64,000 bases of DNA from Alkalicoccobacillus gibsonii (GTDB lineage Bacteria > Bacillota > Bacilli > Bacillales > Bacillaceae_D): NCBI RefSeq assembly GCF_016798245.1, contig NZ_JAEUZA010000002.1, positions 1 to 64,000 of the forward strand, given 5' to 3'. Shown here piece by piece: positions 48,281-59,759 of the stretch. The notes under the pieces are model-generated. The model was not told the origin of the DNA. It worked only from the letters and a program-made list of their open reading frames with translations, and ran no database searches. The position numbers and the translations under genes were made by a program. Every line of letters starts with the position of its first letter. Positions within the stretch are counted from its first letter, which is position 1.

Positions 48281-50374
48281 TTGGACAAGCTTAATTACAC
48301 TCAGAAACAAAACTACAAATCCTGGGTCACCGAAAACCTAGGTGAGAAAACCGGAATGTGGTATTCTCCTTATCTAGAAAAGCTGGGTACCTTACTCAAT
48401 CAATTTGACCTTGCATCTGGATACAAGGATAACTTCTTCGACTACCAATCTTATGATGAGTTCAAAGAAGTTTATCAACAAATGACAGAACAAACAGACA
48501 ATGATGTTGAGCGCATTGTGAAAGGGAAAGTGCCTCGTTACCCTAAAGACTTTGGTGCAAAGCGTATTCAGTTTAGGAAGAAATTTGCTGAAGATGAATT
48601 TGAACGTGGTGTGAGAAGCAAGCCTACGAATCTAGGAGGTATTCCTGATTGGGGCGTGTTGTTACGATCGTATTTAATTTACTTATATTATAGCGAAAAT
48701 CCTAATTTAAGCTATCCGAAAAAGAAAAAGGCGGATATAGAAGGCATTGATGACAGCATTAATTACTGGTTGATCTCTTCGGGAGACCAGGCAAGGTTAC
48801 GGGAGATTTTTCACTCTGAGAATGTGATTGCGATTGGTTGGGATTATCTTGGTGATCTCAAAGAGTATGAGAGTAAGGAACGAGTTGCAGCAGTTCTCAC
48901 GCAGCATCGTGACAATGGGAAATATCCTACTCATGATACGAGAGCGGTTTGGGACTTTTACCATGAAATGCAGGTTGGCGATCTTGTTTATGTGATAGCG
49001 GGAATGAATCAAATTGTCGCTAGTGGTGTGATTGTTGGTGAATATCAGTTTGATGAGGACCAAGATGAGTACAAGCACCGTAGAGACGTAGATTGGAAGC
49101 AAGTCGGTCGATGGAACCTGCGTCATAATATGCCTCAGAAAACAGTGACCAACATTAATAGATACCCAGATCTGATTCAAGAGATTGAACAGGTGCTTGA
49201 TGATACAGTGGTTGATTCAAAAACAATTGAAGTGAATGAGTTCCGGAATTGGTTAACGAATCAAGTGACTGATACTGGAATGAGCTTAAATGAAAAGACC
49301 ATCTCACATAAAATCAACGCTCTCCAAGATATTGAATCTTATTTTGAAACGTCTATTTTTGGAGAAGAAGATACGGATCAACTGAAGCAATTAAGAGATG
49401 TTGTGATTGCTAATGAGTCGTATCAACGCTATAAAGGGGTTTCTGGAAGTGCGATTGATTACTATATTCGTTACATCGAATCAAAACCTACGATACTCGA
49501 GAACGATCCTTATTCGACCGAGGAATTCCTTTCAGAGGTTTTTATTAATGAAGAGGAATTAAAACGAACGATTTCTGTTCTTGAGAATAAAAAGAACCTG
49601 ATCATGAAGGGTGCTCCAGGAGTCGGGAAAACCTTTATCGCCAAGCGTCTAGCTTACGTGATGATGGAAGAAAAGGATGAGAGCCGCGTTAATATGGTTC
49701 AATTCCACCAAAGCTACAGCTATGAAGATTTTATTGAAGGCTTCCGTCCTAAAGCAGATGGAGATGGATTTGAGCTGAAACAAGGGCCATTTGTGAAGTT
49801 TGCAAGGAAGGCTGCGCGTGATCCTGAACGTGAGTATTTCTTTATTATCGATGAAATTAATCGGGGGAATATGAGTAAGATCTTCGGTGAGTTGATGATG
49901 TTAATTGAAACAGATAAGCGAGGAGAGCAGGTGAATCTTCTGTATTCAAACGAGAAGTTCTCGGTTCCGCCTAACTTATACATCATTGGCATGATGAACA
50001 CAGCGGATCGAAGCCTAGCGTTGCTTGACTATGCGCTTAGACGACGTTTTTCCTTTATTGAAATGAAGCCGGCCTTTGAGAACGAGACATTCCAGTCGTA
50101 TGTGAATGAACTGGATGATCCAATGGGGCTGTTGCGCGTCATTGAGGAAGTGAAGCTTTTAAATCAACAGATTGTGAGTGAACTCGGGACAGGCTTCCAG
50201 ATTGGACATAGCTACTTTGTAGGAGATGCGTATAAGGTGAATTCGTTAAGTCGTGTGGAGGAAGTCATTGAGTTTGAGATTATTCCTCAGCTTCTTGAGT
50301 ATTGGTTTGATGATGAGCAGAAGGCAAATGGTTGGGCAAAACGATTGAGAGATTCGATCCATGGAGCGGAATGA
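48281..50374 (+). CDS. mcrB: EVE-McrB type AAA+ restriction GTPase
   Basis: This 697-residue protein has three parts. An N-terminal region of about 150 residues is of unknown family. An EVE/PUA-like base-reading domain (about 161-275, opening NYWLISSGDQARLREIF) would recognise modified bases. The McrB AAA+ motor has Walker A GAPGVGKT (about 444), Walker B IIDEINRGN (about 522), and MNTADRSLALLDYALRRRF (about 572). McrB assembles with McrC and uses GTP to cut methylated or otherwise modified foreign DNA. The TTG at 48281 is preceded by AGGAGG. It overlaps mcrC by 14 nt. Confidence 0.9.
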   Translation: MDKLNYTQKQNYKSWVTENLGEKTGMWYSPYLEKLGTLLNQFDLASGYKDNFFDYQSYDEFKEVYQQMTEQTDNDVERIVKGKVPRYPKDFGAKRIQFRKKFAEDEFERGVRSKPTNLGGIPDWGVLLRSYLIYLYYSENPNLSYPKKKKADIEGIDDSINYWLISSGDQARLREIFHSENVIAIGWDYLGDLKEYESKERVAAVLTQHRDNGKYPTHDTRAVWDFYHEMQVGDLVYVIAGMNQIVASGVIVGEYQFDEDQDEYKHRRDVDWKQVGRWNLRHNMPQKTVTNINRYPDLIQEIEQVLDDTVVDSKTIEVNEFRNWLTNQVTDTGMSLNEKTISHKINALQDIESYFETSIFGEEDTDQLKQLRDVVIANESYQRYKGVSGSAIDYYIRYIESKPTILENDPYSTEEFLSEVFINEEELKRTISVLENKKNLIMKGAPGVGKTFIAKRLAYVMMEEKDESRVNMVQFHQSYSYEDFIEGFRPKADGDGFELKQGPFVKFARKAARDPEREYFFIIDEINRGNMSKIFGELMMLIETDKRGEQVNLLYSNEKFSVPPNLYIIGMMNTADRSLALLDYALRRRFSFIEMKPAFENETFQSYVNELDDPMGLLRVIEEVKLLNQQIVSELGTGFQIGHSYFVGDAYKVNSLSRVEEVIEFEIIPQLLEYWFDDEQKANGWAKRLRDSIHGAE

Positions 50375-51410
50375 GAACATCTCCATTCGTAACATCTACC
50401 ATATGCTTTCCTACGCCTATCAGACACTACATCTCTGTGAGTACAAGGATGTCGGTTCTGAGTCGTTTGAGCATGTGAAGGACCTCTATGCGGAAATCTT
50501 ATTAATTGGTATTCCTGTATTAATCCGTGGGGGCTTGTTAAAGGATTATGTGCGGTTTGAGGAAGCGTCCAATGTGGTGAAGGGCAAGATTGATCTGAAC
50601 GCGACGATCAAGAAGAACGCGTTAGTTAATAAGAAGCTAATTGTTGTCTACGATGAGTTTTCTGAGGATATTCTCTTTAACCAGATGATCAAAGCGACGT
50701 TGGTTTACTTAGCGCGTTCCTCTCACATAGACAAGCAAAAGCGGCGAGCTTTTCATGGGTTGCTCCCTTACTTCTCTGAAGTTTCTGATGTAGAGCTAAA
50801 ACTCTCATTATGGAGTCTGATCCAGTACAACCGGCAGAACATTCGTTATCAGTTTGTGCTGGATGTGTGCAGATATCTTTATGAGGAGCTGTTACTGGAT
50901 GAGAGTTCAACTTCGGAGTCGATGAGGCAGATCCAGGATGAGCAGAGGCTTGCTGCGTTGTATGAGAAGTTTGTTTTTGCCTTTTACAAGCGTGAAACAA
51001 ATTATCACGTATCAAGTCCACAATTTCGTTGGAAGGTAGATGACGAGTATTATGACGCGTTGCCCATTATGCGGACGGATGTGGTTTTGAAGAAGGGTAA
51101 CCAAACGTTAATTATTGATACGAAGTTTTATACCGATAACATGGTCGCGCGTTTTGAAGGTGGCGCAGCGAAGCAGAAAACAGGTAATCTCTATCAGATC
51201 TTTTCATATGTGATGAACTGGGAGAGGACGTCTGATGAGGAAACAGTAGGCGGTATGCTGTTATATGCAAAGACGAATGCCTTAAACCAGCCGGACCATA
51301 CGTATTCGATGATGGGGAACCAGATTTTTGTGGTGTCGCTTGATTTGAATCAGGAGTTTAGTGGGATTAAGGACGAGTTGATAGGGTTTGCTGAAAGGTA
51401 TTTTAATTAA
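50361..51410 (+). CDS. mcrC: McrC family endonuclease subunit
   Basis: This is a 349-residue partner of McrB. The N-terminal half binds the McrB ring. The C-terminal PD-(D/E)xK nuclease has RTDVVLKKGNQTLIIDTKFY, with Asp240, Asp253 and Lys255 as the metal and catalytic residues. It shares 14 nt with mcrB. A wobble-paired terminator follows. Confidence 0.9.
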   Translation: MERNENISIRNIYHMLSYAYQTLHLCEYKDVGSESFEHVKDLYAEILLIGIPVLIRGGLLKDYVRFEEASNVVKGKIDLNATIKKNALVNKKLIVVYDEFSEDILFNQMIKATLVYLARSSHIDKQKRRAFHGLLPYFSEVSDVELKLSLWSLIQYNRQNIRYQFVLDVCRYLYEELLLDESSTSESMRQIQDEQRLAALYEKFVFAFYKRETNYHVSSPQFRWKVDDEYYDALPIMRTDVVLKKGNQTLIIDTKFYTDNMVARFEGGAAKQKTGNLYQIFSYVMNWERTSDEETVGGMLLYAKTNALNQPDHTYSMMGNQIFVVSLDLNQEFSGIKDELIGFAERYFN

Positions 51411-51426
51411 AGTTATAGTTTAAGGG

Positions 51427-51460
51427 GGAGTCAATCAGATACACGATTGGTTCCTTTTTT
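51427..51460 (+). terminator. mcrC terminator
   Basis: A 10-bp stem (GGAGTCAATC / GATTGGTTCC, with two G-T pairs) is followed by TTTTTT, ending the mcrBC unit. Confidence 0.82.
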
Positions 51461-51602
51461 ATATTGAAACTGTGAATTGGTAGAAAAGCATTAAAAGAAC
51501 TTGATGTACTCCGAGCCCATCCTGACCTCTCGAAATTCCAAAAATAAAAAGAAGTGATAAAATAAAACCACAAAGCAAGCTTCCCACCAAGGAGGTCCAA
51601 AC

Positions 51603-52460
51603 ATGCACAACGAAAAATTACGATACACCTACTCCACAATCGTAGACACGTTCCCCTTATTCGTTGAGAGTATCGGCTACAATCCGTGGGAGCAGGATTG
51701 GTCGCGGCCGGATGGGTATCCGCAGTATCATTGGCTGCAGACGATTGAGGGGGAAGGAATGTTTTCCTTTAATGGGCAGGAGCATCGGCTGTCTCGGGGG
51801 CGTGGGGTGTTGTTGAAGCCTTATACGCCTCATGAGTATATTACGTTGGGGAAGAAGTGGTCGACGGTTTATGTGACGTTTGGCGGGGCATCGGTGGTCT
51901 CCATTCTGGATGCGTTAACGTTAAATGAGTCTTCCTTGTATACGGATCTGGAGGACCAGCGGTTTGCTTCGATTCTTGAGGGGATGCTAGAGAAGATTAA
52001 AGAGGATGCGGAGTTTTCGAAGCTAGACTTATCTAGTCATTTATATGATTTTCTGATTCATCTACGGAAGCACGGCAAAGTGAATAATCAGCCCTCGTTA
52101 TCGAATAACTACGACAAGCTTCGGCCATTGGTGGAGTGGCTTGAGTGGGCGTATGCGGAGGATATTGGTCTGAATGATATGGCTGCGTATTTGAATGTAA
52201 GCTCGCAATATTTGAATCGGTTGTTTCATCATACGTTTACCATGAGTCCCTATTCCTTTTTGATTCAGCTTCGGATTCGGAAGGCAAAGGAGATTTTAAT
52301 TCAGAATGCGGATGTGCCGCTAAAGAATATCGCCTTTCTTGTAGGCTTTAATGATGTCAGTAATTTTGTTGCGACCTTTAAGAAAATCGAAGGGATGACA
52401 CCGAAAGTCTATCGCCAAAGCTATCAGCATCAATCAGGAAGACTGCCGAGTGAGGGGTAG
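51603..52460 (+). CDS. AraC family transcriptional regulator (galactan locus)
   Basis: This 285-residue regulator has an N-terminal cupin sugar-binding domain (HWLQTIEGEGMFSFNGQEH, LLKPYTPHEY) and a C-terminal double helix-turn-helix with MAAYLNVSSQYLNRLFHHTF and IAFLVGFNDVSNFVATFKK. It probably activates the adjacent GH35 and GH53 genes. The ribosome site is AAGGAGGTCC. The terminator overlaps its stop codon. Expected ligand is galactose or a galactan breakdown product. Confidence 0.9.
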   Translation: MHNEKLRYTYSTIVDTFPLFVESIGYNPWEQDWSRPDGYPQYHWLQTIEGEGMFSFNGQEHRLSRGRGVLLKPYTPHEYITLGKKWSTVYVTFGGASVVSILDALTLNESSLYTDLEDQRFASILEGMLEKIKEDAEFSKLDLSSHLYDFLIHLRKHGKVNNQPSLSNNYDKLRPLVEWLEWAYAEDIGLNDMAAYLNVSSQYLNRLFHHTFTMSPYSFLIQLRIRKAKEILIQNADVPLKNIAFLVGFNDVSNFVATFKKIEGMTPKVYRQSYQHQSGRLPSEG

Positions 52461-52470
52461 TCTTTTTTGG
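52439..52470 (+). terminator. araC-type gene terminator overlapping the stop codon
   Basis: AAGACTGCC / GGTAGTCTT (9 bp, one G-T pair) is followed by a T-run; the stem includes the TAG stop codon. Confidence 0.82.
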
Positions 52471-52494
52471 TTGATCCGCGATTATGATCATTGC

Positions 52495-52510
52495 TTTCAT
52501 ATTTTCATAT
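52495..52510 (+). promoter_or_regulatory. Operator-like motif upstream of the GH35 gene
   Basis: TTTCATATTTTCATAT (52495-52510) differs by one base from the motif upstream of the GH53 gene (54375-54390). It precedes TATAAT (52532-52537), which has no good -35, as expected when an AraC activator recruits polymerase. A degenerate cre (TGAAAGCGGTTAAT, 52542-52555) follows. Confidence 0.6.
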
Positions 52511-52599
52511 AACTATGGAAAATATTCATACTATAATACAATGAAAGCGGTTAATATTAGCTGTATCCACTTAGTTAGTGATCGTAGGAGGTTATGATT

Positions 52600-54324
52600 A
52601 TGTTGCAAGCTAAAAACGGAGAATTTATGTTAGATGGCAAGCCTTTTCAGGTGCTGTCTGGAGCCATTCATTACTTTCGAACGGTGCCTGAGTATTGGGA
52701 GGACCGCCTCCGCAAGCTGAAGGCACTTGGTTTGAATACGGTGGAGACCTATGTTGCTTGGAATGTCCATGAGCCTAAAAAAGGAGAGTTTCATTTCTCC
52801 GGTCTCGCAGATCTTGAGACGTTTATTGAAACGGCTCATAAGCTAGAATTGTACGTAATAGTCAGGCCGTCTCCATACATTTGTGCAGAGTGGGAAATGG
52901 GTGGATTGCCTGCGTGGTTATTAGCAGAAGGAGATATGGTGCTTCGCTCCAGTCATCCAGCGTTTTTGCGTCATATTGAAGAGTACTTTAATGTACTTCT
53001 TCCAAAGATTGAGAAGCATTTAAGTAAGCACGGGGGACCGGTTATTGCGATGCAAATTGAAAATGAGTATGGGGCGTATGGAAATGATCAAGCGTACCTT
53101 GAATTTTTCAAAGGGCAGTACAAAAAGCATGGAATCGATACGTTTCTGTTTACTTCGGATGGGCCGGTGTTTATCGAACAAGGCTCGTTACCAGATGTAA
53201 CAACGACGTTAAATTTTGGTTCAAGGGTAGAGGAAGCCTTTCATACGTTAGAACAATATAAGCCTGGCTCTCCGAAAATGGTCGCTGAATTCTGGATCGG
53301 CTGGTTTGATCATTGGGGAGGCGAGCATCATACAAGAGATCCGAAAGATGCTGCGAATGTGTTCGAGGACTTAATGAAGATCAATGCTTCACTGAATGTC
53401 TATATGTTCCACGGGGGCACGAATTTTGGCTTCATGAATGGTGCGAATCACTATGACGAGTATTATCCAACCATCACAAGCTATGACTATGACAGCTTGT
53501 TAACGGAGAGCGGAGACATCACTCAGAAGTACAGAGATGTGAAAGCTGTCTTACGGAAATACGTAGATGTACCGGAAGACGTCGAAAATGAGATCCCAAC
53601 AAAAAGCTATGGTTCTGTAAAACTACAGGAGTCCGTCAGTTTATTCGATACCTTACAGGAAATTAGCTCTGTGAAAGAACACTTGGTTCCGCTATCCATG
53701 GAGGATGCCGGACAAGCATACGGGCTTATTTTATATCAAACGGAAGTGAACCGAAAAGGGGAATTAACGTTAGATACAGAGCCGATCCGGGACCGTGCCT
53801 ATGTGTATATAAACGGGAAGCTGGAGAAGACGATCTACATTAACGATCAAGAGAAAACCGTGCAGCTACACTTTCCGAATGAAGTGAACACGCTGGAAAT
53901 CCTTGTTGAGAACATGGGGCGAGCTAATTATGGTAAGCATCTAACAGACAAAAAAGGAATCACTCGTAACCTTTGGCTAGGGGAGCAATATTGGTTTGAT
54001 TGGAAGATGCATGTGATTGAGCTAGATGTCCTTCCTAGTGACTATGCAGGAGGGAAAGAGGAACGTTTTCCTAAGTTCTATCAGGGAACCTTTGATGCGG
54101 GTGAATGTCACGATACGTTTGTGGACACGGAAGGCTTTATAAAAGGGAATGTATTTATCAACGGGTTTAACTTAGGTCGGTACTGGAACGCGATGGGACC
54201 ACAGCGGACCTTATACGTACCTGGGCCGTTACTAAAGGAAAAAGACAATACGATTACCATACTAGAGCTTGAGGGCACGACGACGGAGGAGATCACCTTA
54301 GTCGATCAGCCTAAGCTAGGTTAA
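52600..54324 (+). CDS. Beta-galactosidase, glycoside hydrolase family 35
   Basis: This 574-residue GH35 enzyme has no signal peptide, so it acts in the cytoplasm on small galactosides. The (beta/alpha)8 domain starts FQVLSGAIHYFRTVPEYWEDRL. The catalytic acid/base is Glu156 in QIENEYGAYG and the nucleophile Glu230 in VAEFWIGWFDHWGG. C-terminal beta domains end near residue 570. The ATG at 52600 is chosen because AGGAGG lies 8 nt upstream; an ATG six nt earlier is too close. It fits cleavage of galacto-oligosaccharides released by the GH53 enzyme. Confidence 0.94.
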   Translation: MLQAKNGEFMLDGKPFQVLSGAIHYFRTVPEYWEDRLRKLKALGLNTVETYVAWNVHEPKKGEFHFSGLADLETFIETAHKLELYVIVRPSPYICAEWEMGGLPAWLLAEGDMVLRSSHPAFLRHIEEYFNVLLPKIEKHLSKHGGPVIAMQIENEYGAYGNDQAYLEFFKGQYKKHGIDTFLFTSDGPVFIEQGSLPDVTTTLNFGSRVEEAFHTLEQYKPGSPKMVAEFWIGWFDHWGGEHHTRDPKDAANVFEDLMKINASLNVYMFHGGTNFGFMNGANHYDEYYPTITSYDYDSLLTESGDITQKYRDVKAVLRKYVDVPEDVENEIPTKSYGSVKLQESVSLFDTLQEISSVKEHLVPLSMEDAGQAYGLILYQTEVNRKGELTLDTEPIRDRAYVYINGKLEKTIYINDQEKTVQLHFPNEVNTLEILVENMGRANYGKHLTDKKGITRNLWLGEQYWFDWKMHVIELDVLPSDYAGGKEERFPKFYQGTFDAGECHDTFVDTEGFIKGNVFINGFNLGRYWNAMGPQRTLYVPGPLLKEKDNTITILELEGTTTEEITLVDQPKLG

Positions 54325-54326
54325 AC

Positions 54327-54366
54327 AGAACCCAGTAGCATTCCTTGGAATGACTGGGTTCTTTCT
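54327..54366 (+). terminator. GH35 gene terminator
   Basis: AGAACCCAGT / ACTGGGTTCT (10 bp) plus an inner ATTCC / GGAAT stem, followed by T. Confidence 0.92.
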
Positions 54367-54374
54367 CATGGAGG

Positions 54375-54390
54375 TTTCAAATTTTCATAT
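54375..54390 (+). promoter_or_regulatory. Operator-like motif upstream of the GH53 gene
   Basis: TTTCAAATTTTCATAT matches the motif upstream of the GH35 gene at 15 of 16 positions, suggesting one regulator controls both. Confidence 0.6.
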
Positions 54391-54422
54391 GTTCTTAGAA
54401 GAATTTCGTACTCGCACATTAA

Positions 54423-54438
54423 TGTAAGCGCTTATAAT
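54423..54438 (+). promoter_or_regulatory. cre site overlapping the GH53 promoter -10
   Basis: TGTAAGCGCTTATA (54423-54436) matches the CcpA cre consensus except for one base, and overlaps the -10 TATAAT (54433-54438). There is no recognisable -35. CcpA bound here would block transcription when glucose is available. Confidence 0.85.
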
Positions 54439-54487
54439 TAGGGTGAATTCAAAAGAATGACCGCAAAAAAAGAAACGAGGAGAGTGA

Positions 54488-56695
<2,208 letters not shown>

Positions 56696-56703
56696 AGATC
56701 TAG

Positions 56704-56734
56704 AAACACCGCCTTCGCTGCGGTGTTTTTTTCT
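56704..56734 (+). terminator. GH53 gene terminator
   Basis: AAACACCGC / GCGGTGTTT (9 bp, small loop CTTCGCT) followed by a T-run. Confidence 0.94.
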
Positions 56735-56746
56735 TTACTACATTCG

Positions 56747-56775
56747 TTTACAGAAAATTCATACCATGATATGTT
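56747..56775 (+). promoter_or_regulatory. Promoter of the dga-like operon
   Basis: TTTACA (56747-56752) and TATGTT (56770-56775) are 17 nt apart, about 50 nt upstream of the first operon gene. No regulator gene lies alongside. Confidence 0.45.
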
Positions 56776-56823
56776 AAACCTTGAAAACGTGAGGTAGATG
56801 GCTTAGTGAGAAAGGTGGAGGCC

Positions 56824-57921
56824 ATGGAAGATCGGATCGTGTTGAGGAATGTGATGAAGCTAACTGGAGAAGCGATAGATTTTGTGATCGATCAAGGAAT
56901 ACTTGTTGAGATCGTAGAGCCGGGTCAAGGCGAGGGAGCTGTAATCGACTGCACAGGGATGTATGTATGCAGTGGGTGGATTGATTTACATGTTCATGCG
57001 TTTCCTGAATTGGAGCCGTACGGCGATGAAGTTGATGAGATCGGTGTGAAGCAAGGTGTAACAACGATTGTTGATGCGGGGAGTACGGGTGCAAACCGAA
57101 TCGACGAATTACTCGCGAGTGCTAGAGAGGCGAAGACCAATGTGTTGGCTTTCTTAAATATCTCGAGGATTGGCTTGGAGCGTGTGGATGAGCTTTCAAA
57201 TCCAGCTTGGATTGATCGTCAGGCTGTGAGGGATGCGGTTAGCACATATGATGATTTCATTGTTGGATTAAAGGCACGTATGAGCAGATCAGTCGTTGGT
57301 GAGTCGGGTCTGGAGCCGTTACAAGTAGCACGGGAACTCTCTGTGGAAACAGGAAAACCTTTAATGGTACATATCGGATCGGGTCCTCCGGACATAGAAG
57401 AGATCGTTCCCTTATTAGAAGCGAATGATGTGATTACTCATTATTTAAACGGTAAGAAAAATAATTTATTTAACGACAATATGAAACCGCTTTCTGTTTT
57501 GTGTGATGCGTTAGCACGAGGTGTTCAGCTAGATGTCGGGCATGGTACAGCGAGCTTTTCATTTAAAGTAGCTGAGGCCGCTCGGGAACATGGGATCCAG
57601 TTCAATACGATCAGTACGGATATGTATCGAGGGAATCGAATTGGTGGGCCTGTATATAGTATGGCAAATCTATTAACAAAATTTCTTACGCTCGGTTATT
57701 CCCTTCAAGAGGTCATAGACGGGGTCACTGTGAATCCTGCTAGATGGCTAGGGAAGCCGGAGCTTGCTCATATCAAGGTGGGAGAGCCAGCGAACGTAAC
57801 ATTATTCTCGGTCCAGGATCAAGAGGTTACACTTATTGATTCTGAAGGAGAAGAAAGAGTTTCAACAAAAACAATTACGGCAGAGGGGGTATTTGCTCGT
57901 GGCGAATACATTAAGTGCTAA
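56824..57921 (+). CDS. Amidohydrolase/deacetylase family metal enzyme (EF_0837-like)
   Basis: This 365-residue metal-dependent hydrolase has the amidohydrolase entry CSGWIDLHVHAFPELEPYG, a mid-domain MVHIGSGPP and the distal LDVGHGTASFSF. It resembles the deacetylase that accompanies DgaE/DgaF-type genes, so it may remove an N-acyl group from an amino-sugar acid. The ATG at 56824 has GGTGGAGG upstream. The next gene begins 23 nt before its stop. Confidence 0.82.
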   Translation: MEDRIVLRNVMKLTGEAIDFVIDQGILVEIVEPGQGEGAVIDCTGMYVCSGWIDLHVHAFPELEPYGDEVDEIGVKQGVTTIVDAGSTGANRIDELLASAREAKTNVLAFLNISRIGLERVDELSNPAWIDRQAVRDAVSTYDDFIVGLKARMSRSVVGESGLEPLQVARELSVETGKPLMVHIGSGPPDIEEIVPLLEANDVITHYLNGKKNNLFNDNMKPLSVLCDALARGVQLDVGHGTASFSFKVAEAAREHGIQFNTISTDMYRGNRIGGPVYSMANLLTKFLTLGYSLQEVIDGVTVNPARWLGKPELAHIKVGEPANVTLFSVQDQEVTLIDSEGEERVSTKTITAEGVFARGEYIKC

Positions 57922-59002
57922 GTACGGGTTGAAGCGTGTGATTAATGCAAGCGGACGAATGACCATTCTAGGAACCTCGACGGCATCAGATACGGTGATG
58001 GAGGCGATGTCACAGGGAGGACAGCAGTATGTGGAGATTGCGGATCTAGTGGATAGAGCTGGTCAGTACGTTGCAGGCATTGTGGGTTCAGAGGATGCCG
58101 TTGTGGTGAACTCGGCCTCCAGTGGAATCGCTCTATCCATTGCGGCCCTTGTTACAAAGGGAAATATACGTAAAAGCTTACGACTTCATCAGGAGCCATT
58201 AGTACAGAACGAAATCATTATGCTAAAAGGCCACAATGTGCAATACGGCGCCCCTATTGAAACGATGATCTACTTAGGTGGGGGCCGATTAGTTGAGGCA
58301 GGCTATGCAAATGAGGGGACAGCGGATCACATTGAAGAAGCGATCACAGAGAGGACGGCAGCCATTGTGTACGTGAAGTCTCATCACGCTGTGCAAAAGA
58401 ACATGATTCCAGTGGAGGACGCGTGGGACGTAGCGAAGCGAAACGGGATTCCGCTCATTGTGGATGCGGCGGCAGAAGAGGATCTTCAAAAATACGTTCG
58501 TTACTCAGACCTTGTGATCTATAGTGGGTCAAAGGCCATTGAAGGACCGACTTCAGGCTTGGTTGCTGGGAGAAAGCTGTACATTGACTGGATAAAGGTG
58601 CAGCTAAAAGGCATTGGTAGAAGCATGAAGGTTGGCAAGGAAACGACCTTTGGCTTACTTCAAGCGTTAGATGAATTTGGAGAAAAGCAGGATACAAGCA
58701 CTCAGGAGAAGGAGGACTTACAGATCCTTCTTGCGTTAAATGAGCTAGCGGGTGTCTCGGTAGACATAGTCCAGGATGAAGCTGGTCGTCGTATTTTTAG
58801 GGCGCGAGTGAAGATAGATGAAGGCGCAGCACGAATAAATGCCATGCAGCTTGCTGAGTCCCTTCGCACAGGAGACATCGCGATCTACACACGTGATTAC
58901 GGCGTGCGGGAAGGCTTTTTTGATATTGATCCTCGCCCGCTCAGTGGCGATGATCTTCAGGTGTTGGAATCCAGAATACGTCAGCTTATTGGAGGTCAGT
59001 AA
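57899..59002 (+). CDS. DgaE-like PLP-dependent ammonia lyase (SelA-related)
   Basis: This 367-residue PLP enzyme of the SelA-related group includes D-glucosaminate-6-phosphate ammonia lyase. Its opening region has KRVINASGRMTILGTSTASD, and the PLP lysine sits in VIYSGSKAIEGPTSGLV. It would convert an amino-sugar acid phosphate to a 2-keto-3-deoxy sugar acid and ammonia. The GTG at 57899 lies inside the previous gene with AGAGGGGG upstream. The next gene starts 1 nt after its stop. Confidence 0.82.
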   Translation: MANTLSAKYGLKRVINASGRMTILGTSTASDTVMEAMSQGGQQYVEIADLVDRAGQYVAGIVGSEDAVVVNSASSGIALSIAALVTKGNIRKSLRLHQEPLVQNEIIMLKGHNVQYGAPIETMIYLGGGRLVEAGYANEGTADHIEEAITERTAAIVYVKSHHAVQKNMIPVEDAWDVAKRNGIPLIVDAAAEEDLQKYVRYSDLVIYSGSKAIEGPTSGLVAGRKLYIDWIKVQLKGIGRSMKVGKETTFGLLQALDEFGEKQDTSTQEKEDLQILLALNELAGVSVDIVQDEAGRRIFRARVKIDEGAARINAMQLAESLRTGDIAIYTRDYGVREGFFDIDPRPLSGDDLQVLESRIRQLIGGQ

Positions 59003-59003
59003 C

Positions 59004-59759
59004 ATGTCGAGTTTATCAAAACGCTTTTATAAAGACAGAGTGGCTCTGAACGTGCTAGCAAACAGTGTAGACAATGCGAAGGACATTTTTCAAGCAGCAG
59101 AGGGGTATGTTGTCGTTGGGGTGCTTTCTAAGAATTACCCATCCGTAGACGAAGCGGTAACAGCTATGAAGGAGTACGGTGAGTCGATTGAGGATGCTGT
59201 TTCCATTGGGCTTGGAGCGGGAGATAATCGTCAGGCGGCGATCGTGGCTGAGATTGCTACGCACTACTCAGGCAGTCATATTAACCAGGTGCTTCCGTCT
59301 GTGGGAGCTACTCGTGCGAATCTAAATGGTAACGAAAGCTGGATTAATGCGCTCGTTTCTCCAACAGGTAAGCCAGATTATGTGAATCTTTCAACAGGGC
59401 CAATCTCTGCCAAGCAGAAGGAACAGGCCATTGTTCCGGTTGAGGCAGCGATTGCCCTAGTGCGAGACATGGGAGGGAATGCATTAAAGTATTTTCCGAT
59501 GAAGGGCTTAGCGACAGAGGAGGAATATCGTGCCGTGGCAAAGGCGTGTGGAGAAGCAGGGTTCGCACTGGAACCAACAGGTGGCATTGATAAGCAGAAC
59601 TTCGAGGCGATCCTAAGAATTGCTCTGGAGGCAGGCGTGCCAAAGGTGATCCCTCACGTGTATTCATCGATTATTGATAAGGAATCGGGTAACACGAACA
59701 TTGAGGATGTAAAAGAGCTGATGTTCACGATAAAAAAATTGGTTGATGAACATGAGTAA
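59004..59759 (+). CDS. KDGP-type aldolase (DgaF / EF_0839-like)
   Basis: This 251-residue protein of the 2-dehydro-3-deoxy-phosphogluconate aldolase-like family has PVEAAIALVRDMGGNALKYFPMKGL and ALEPTGGIDKQNFEAILR. It would split the keto-deoxy sugar phosphate into pyruvate and a triose phosphate. The ATG at 59004 follows GGAGG in the preceding stop region. It overlaps the kinase by 8 nt. Confidence 0.84.
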   Translation: MSSLSKRFYKDRVALNVLANSVDNAKDIFQAAEGYVVVGVLSKNYPSVDEAVTAMKEYGESIEDAVSIGLGAGDNRQAAIVAEIATHYSGSHINQVLPSVGATRANLNGNESWINALVSPTGKPDYVNLSTGPISAKQKEQAIVPVEAAIALVRDMGGNALKYFPMKGLATEEEYRAVAKACGEAGFALEPTGGIDKQNFEAILRIALEAGVPKVIPHVYSSIIDKESGNTNIEDVKELMFTIKKLVDEHE

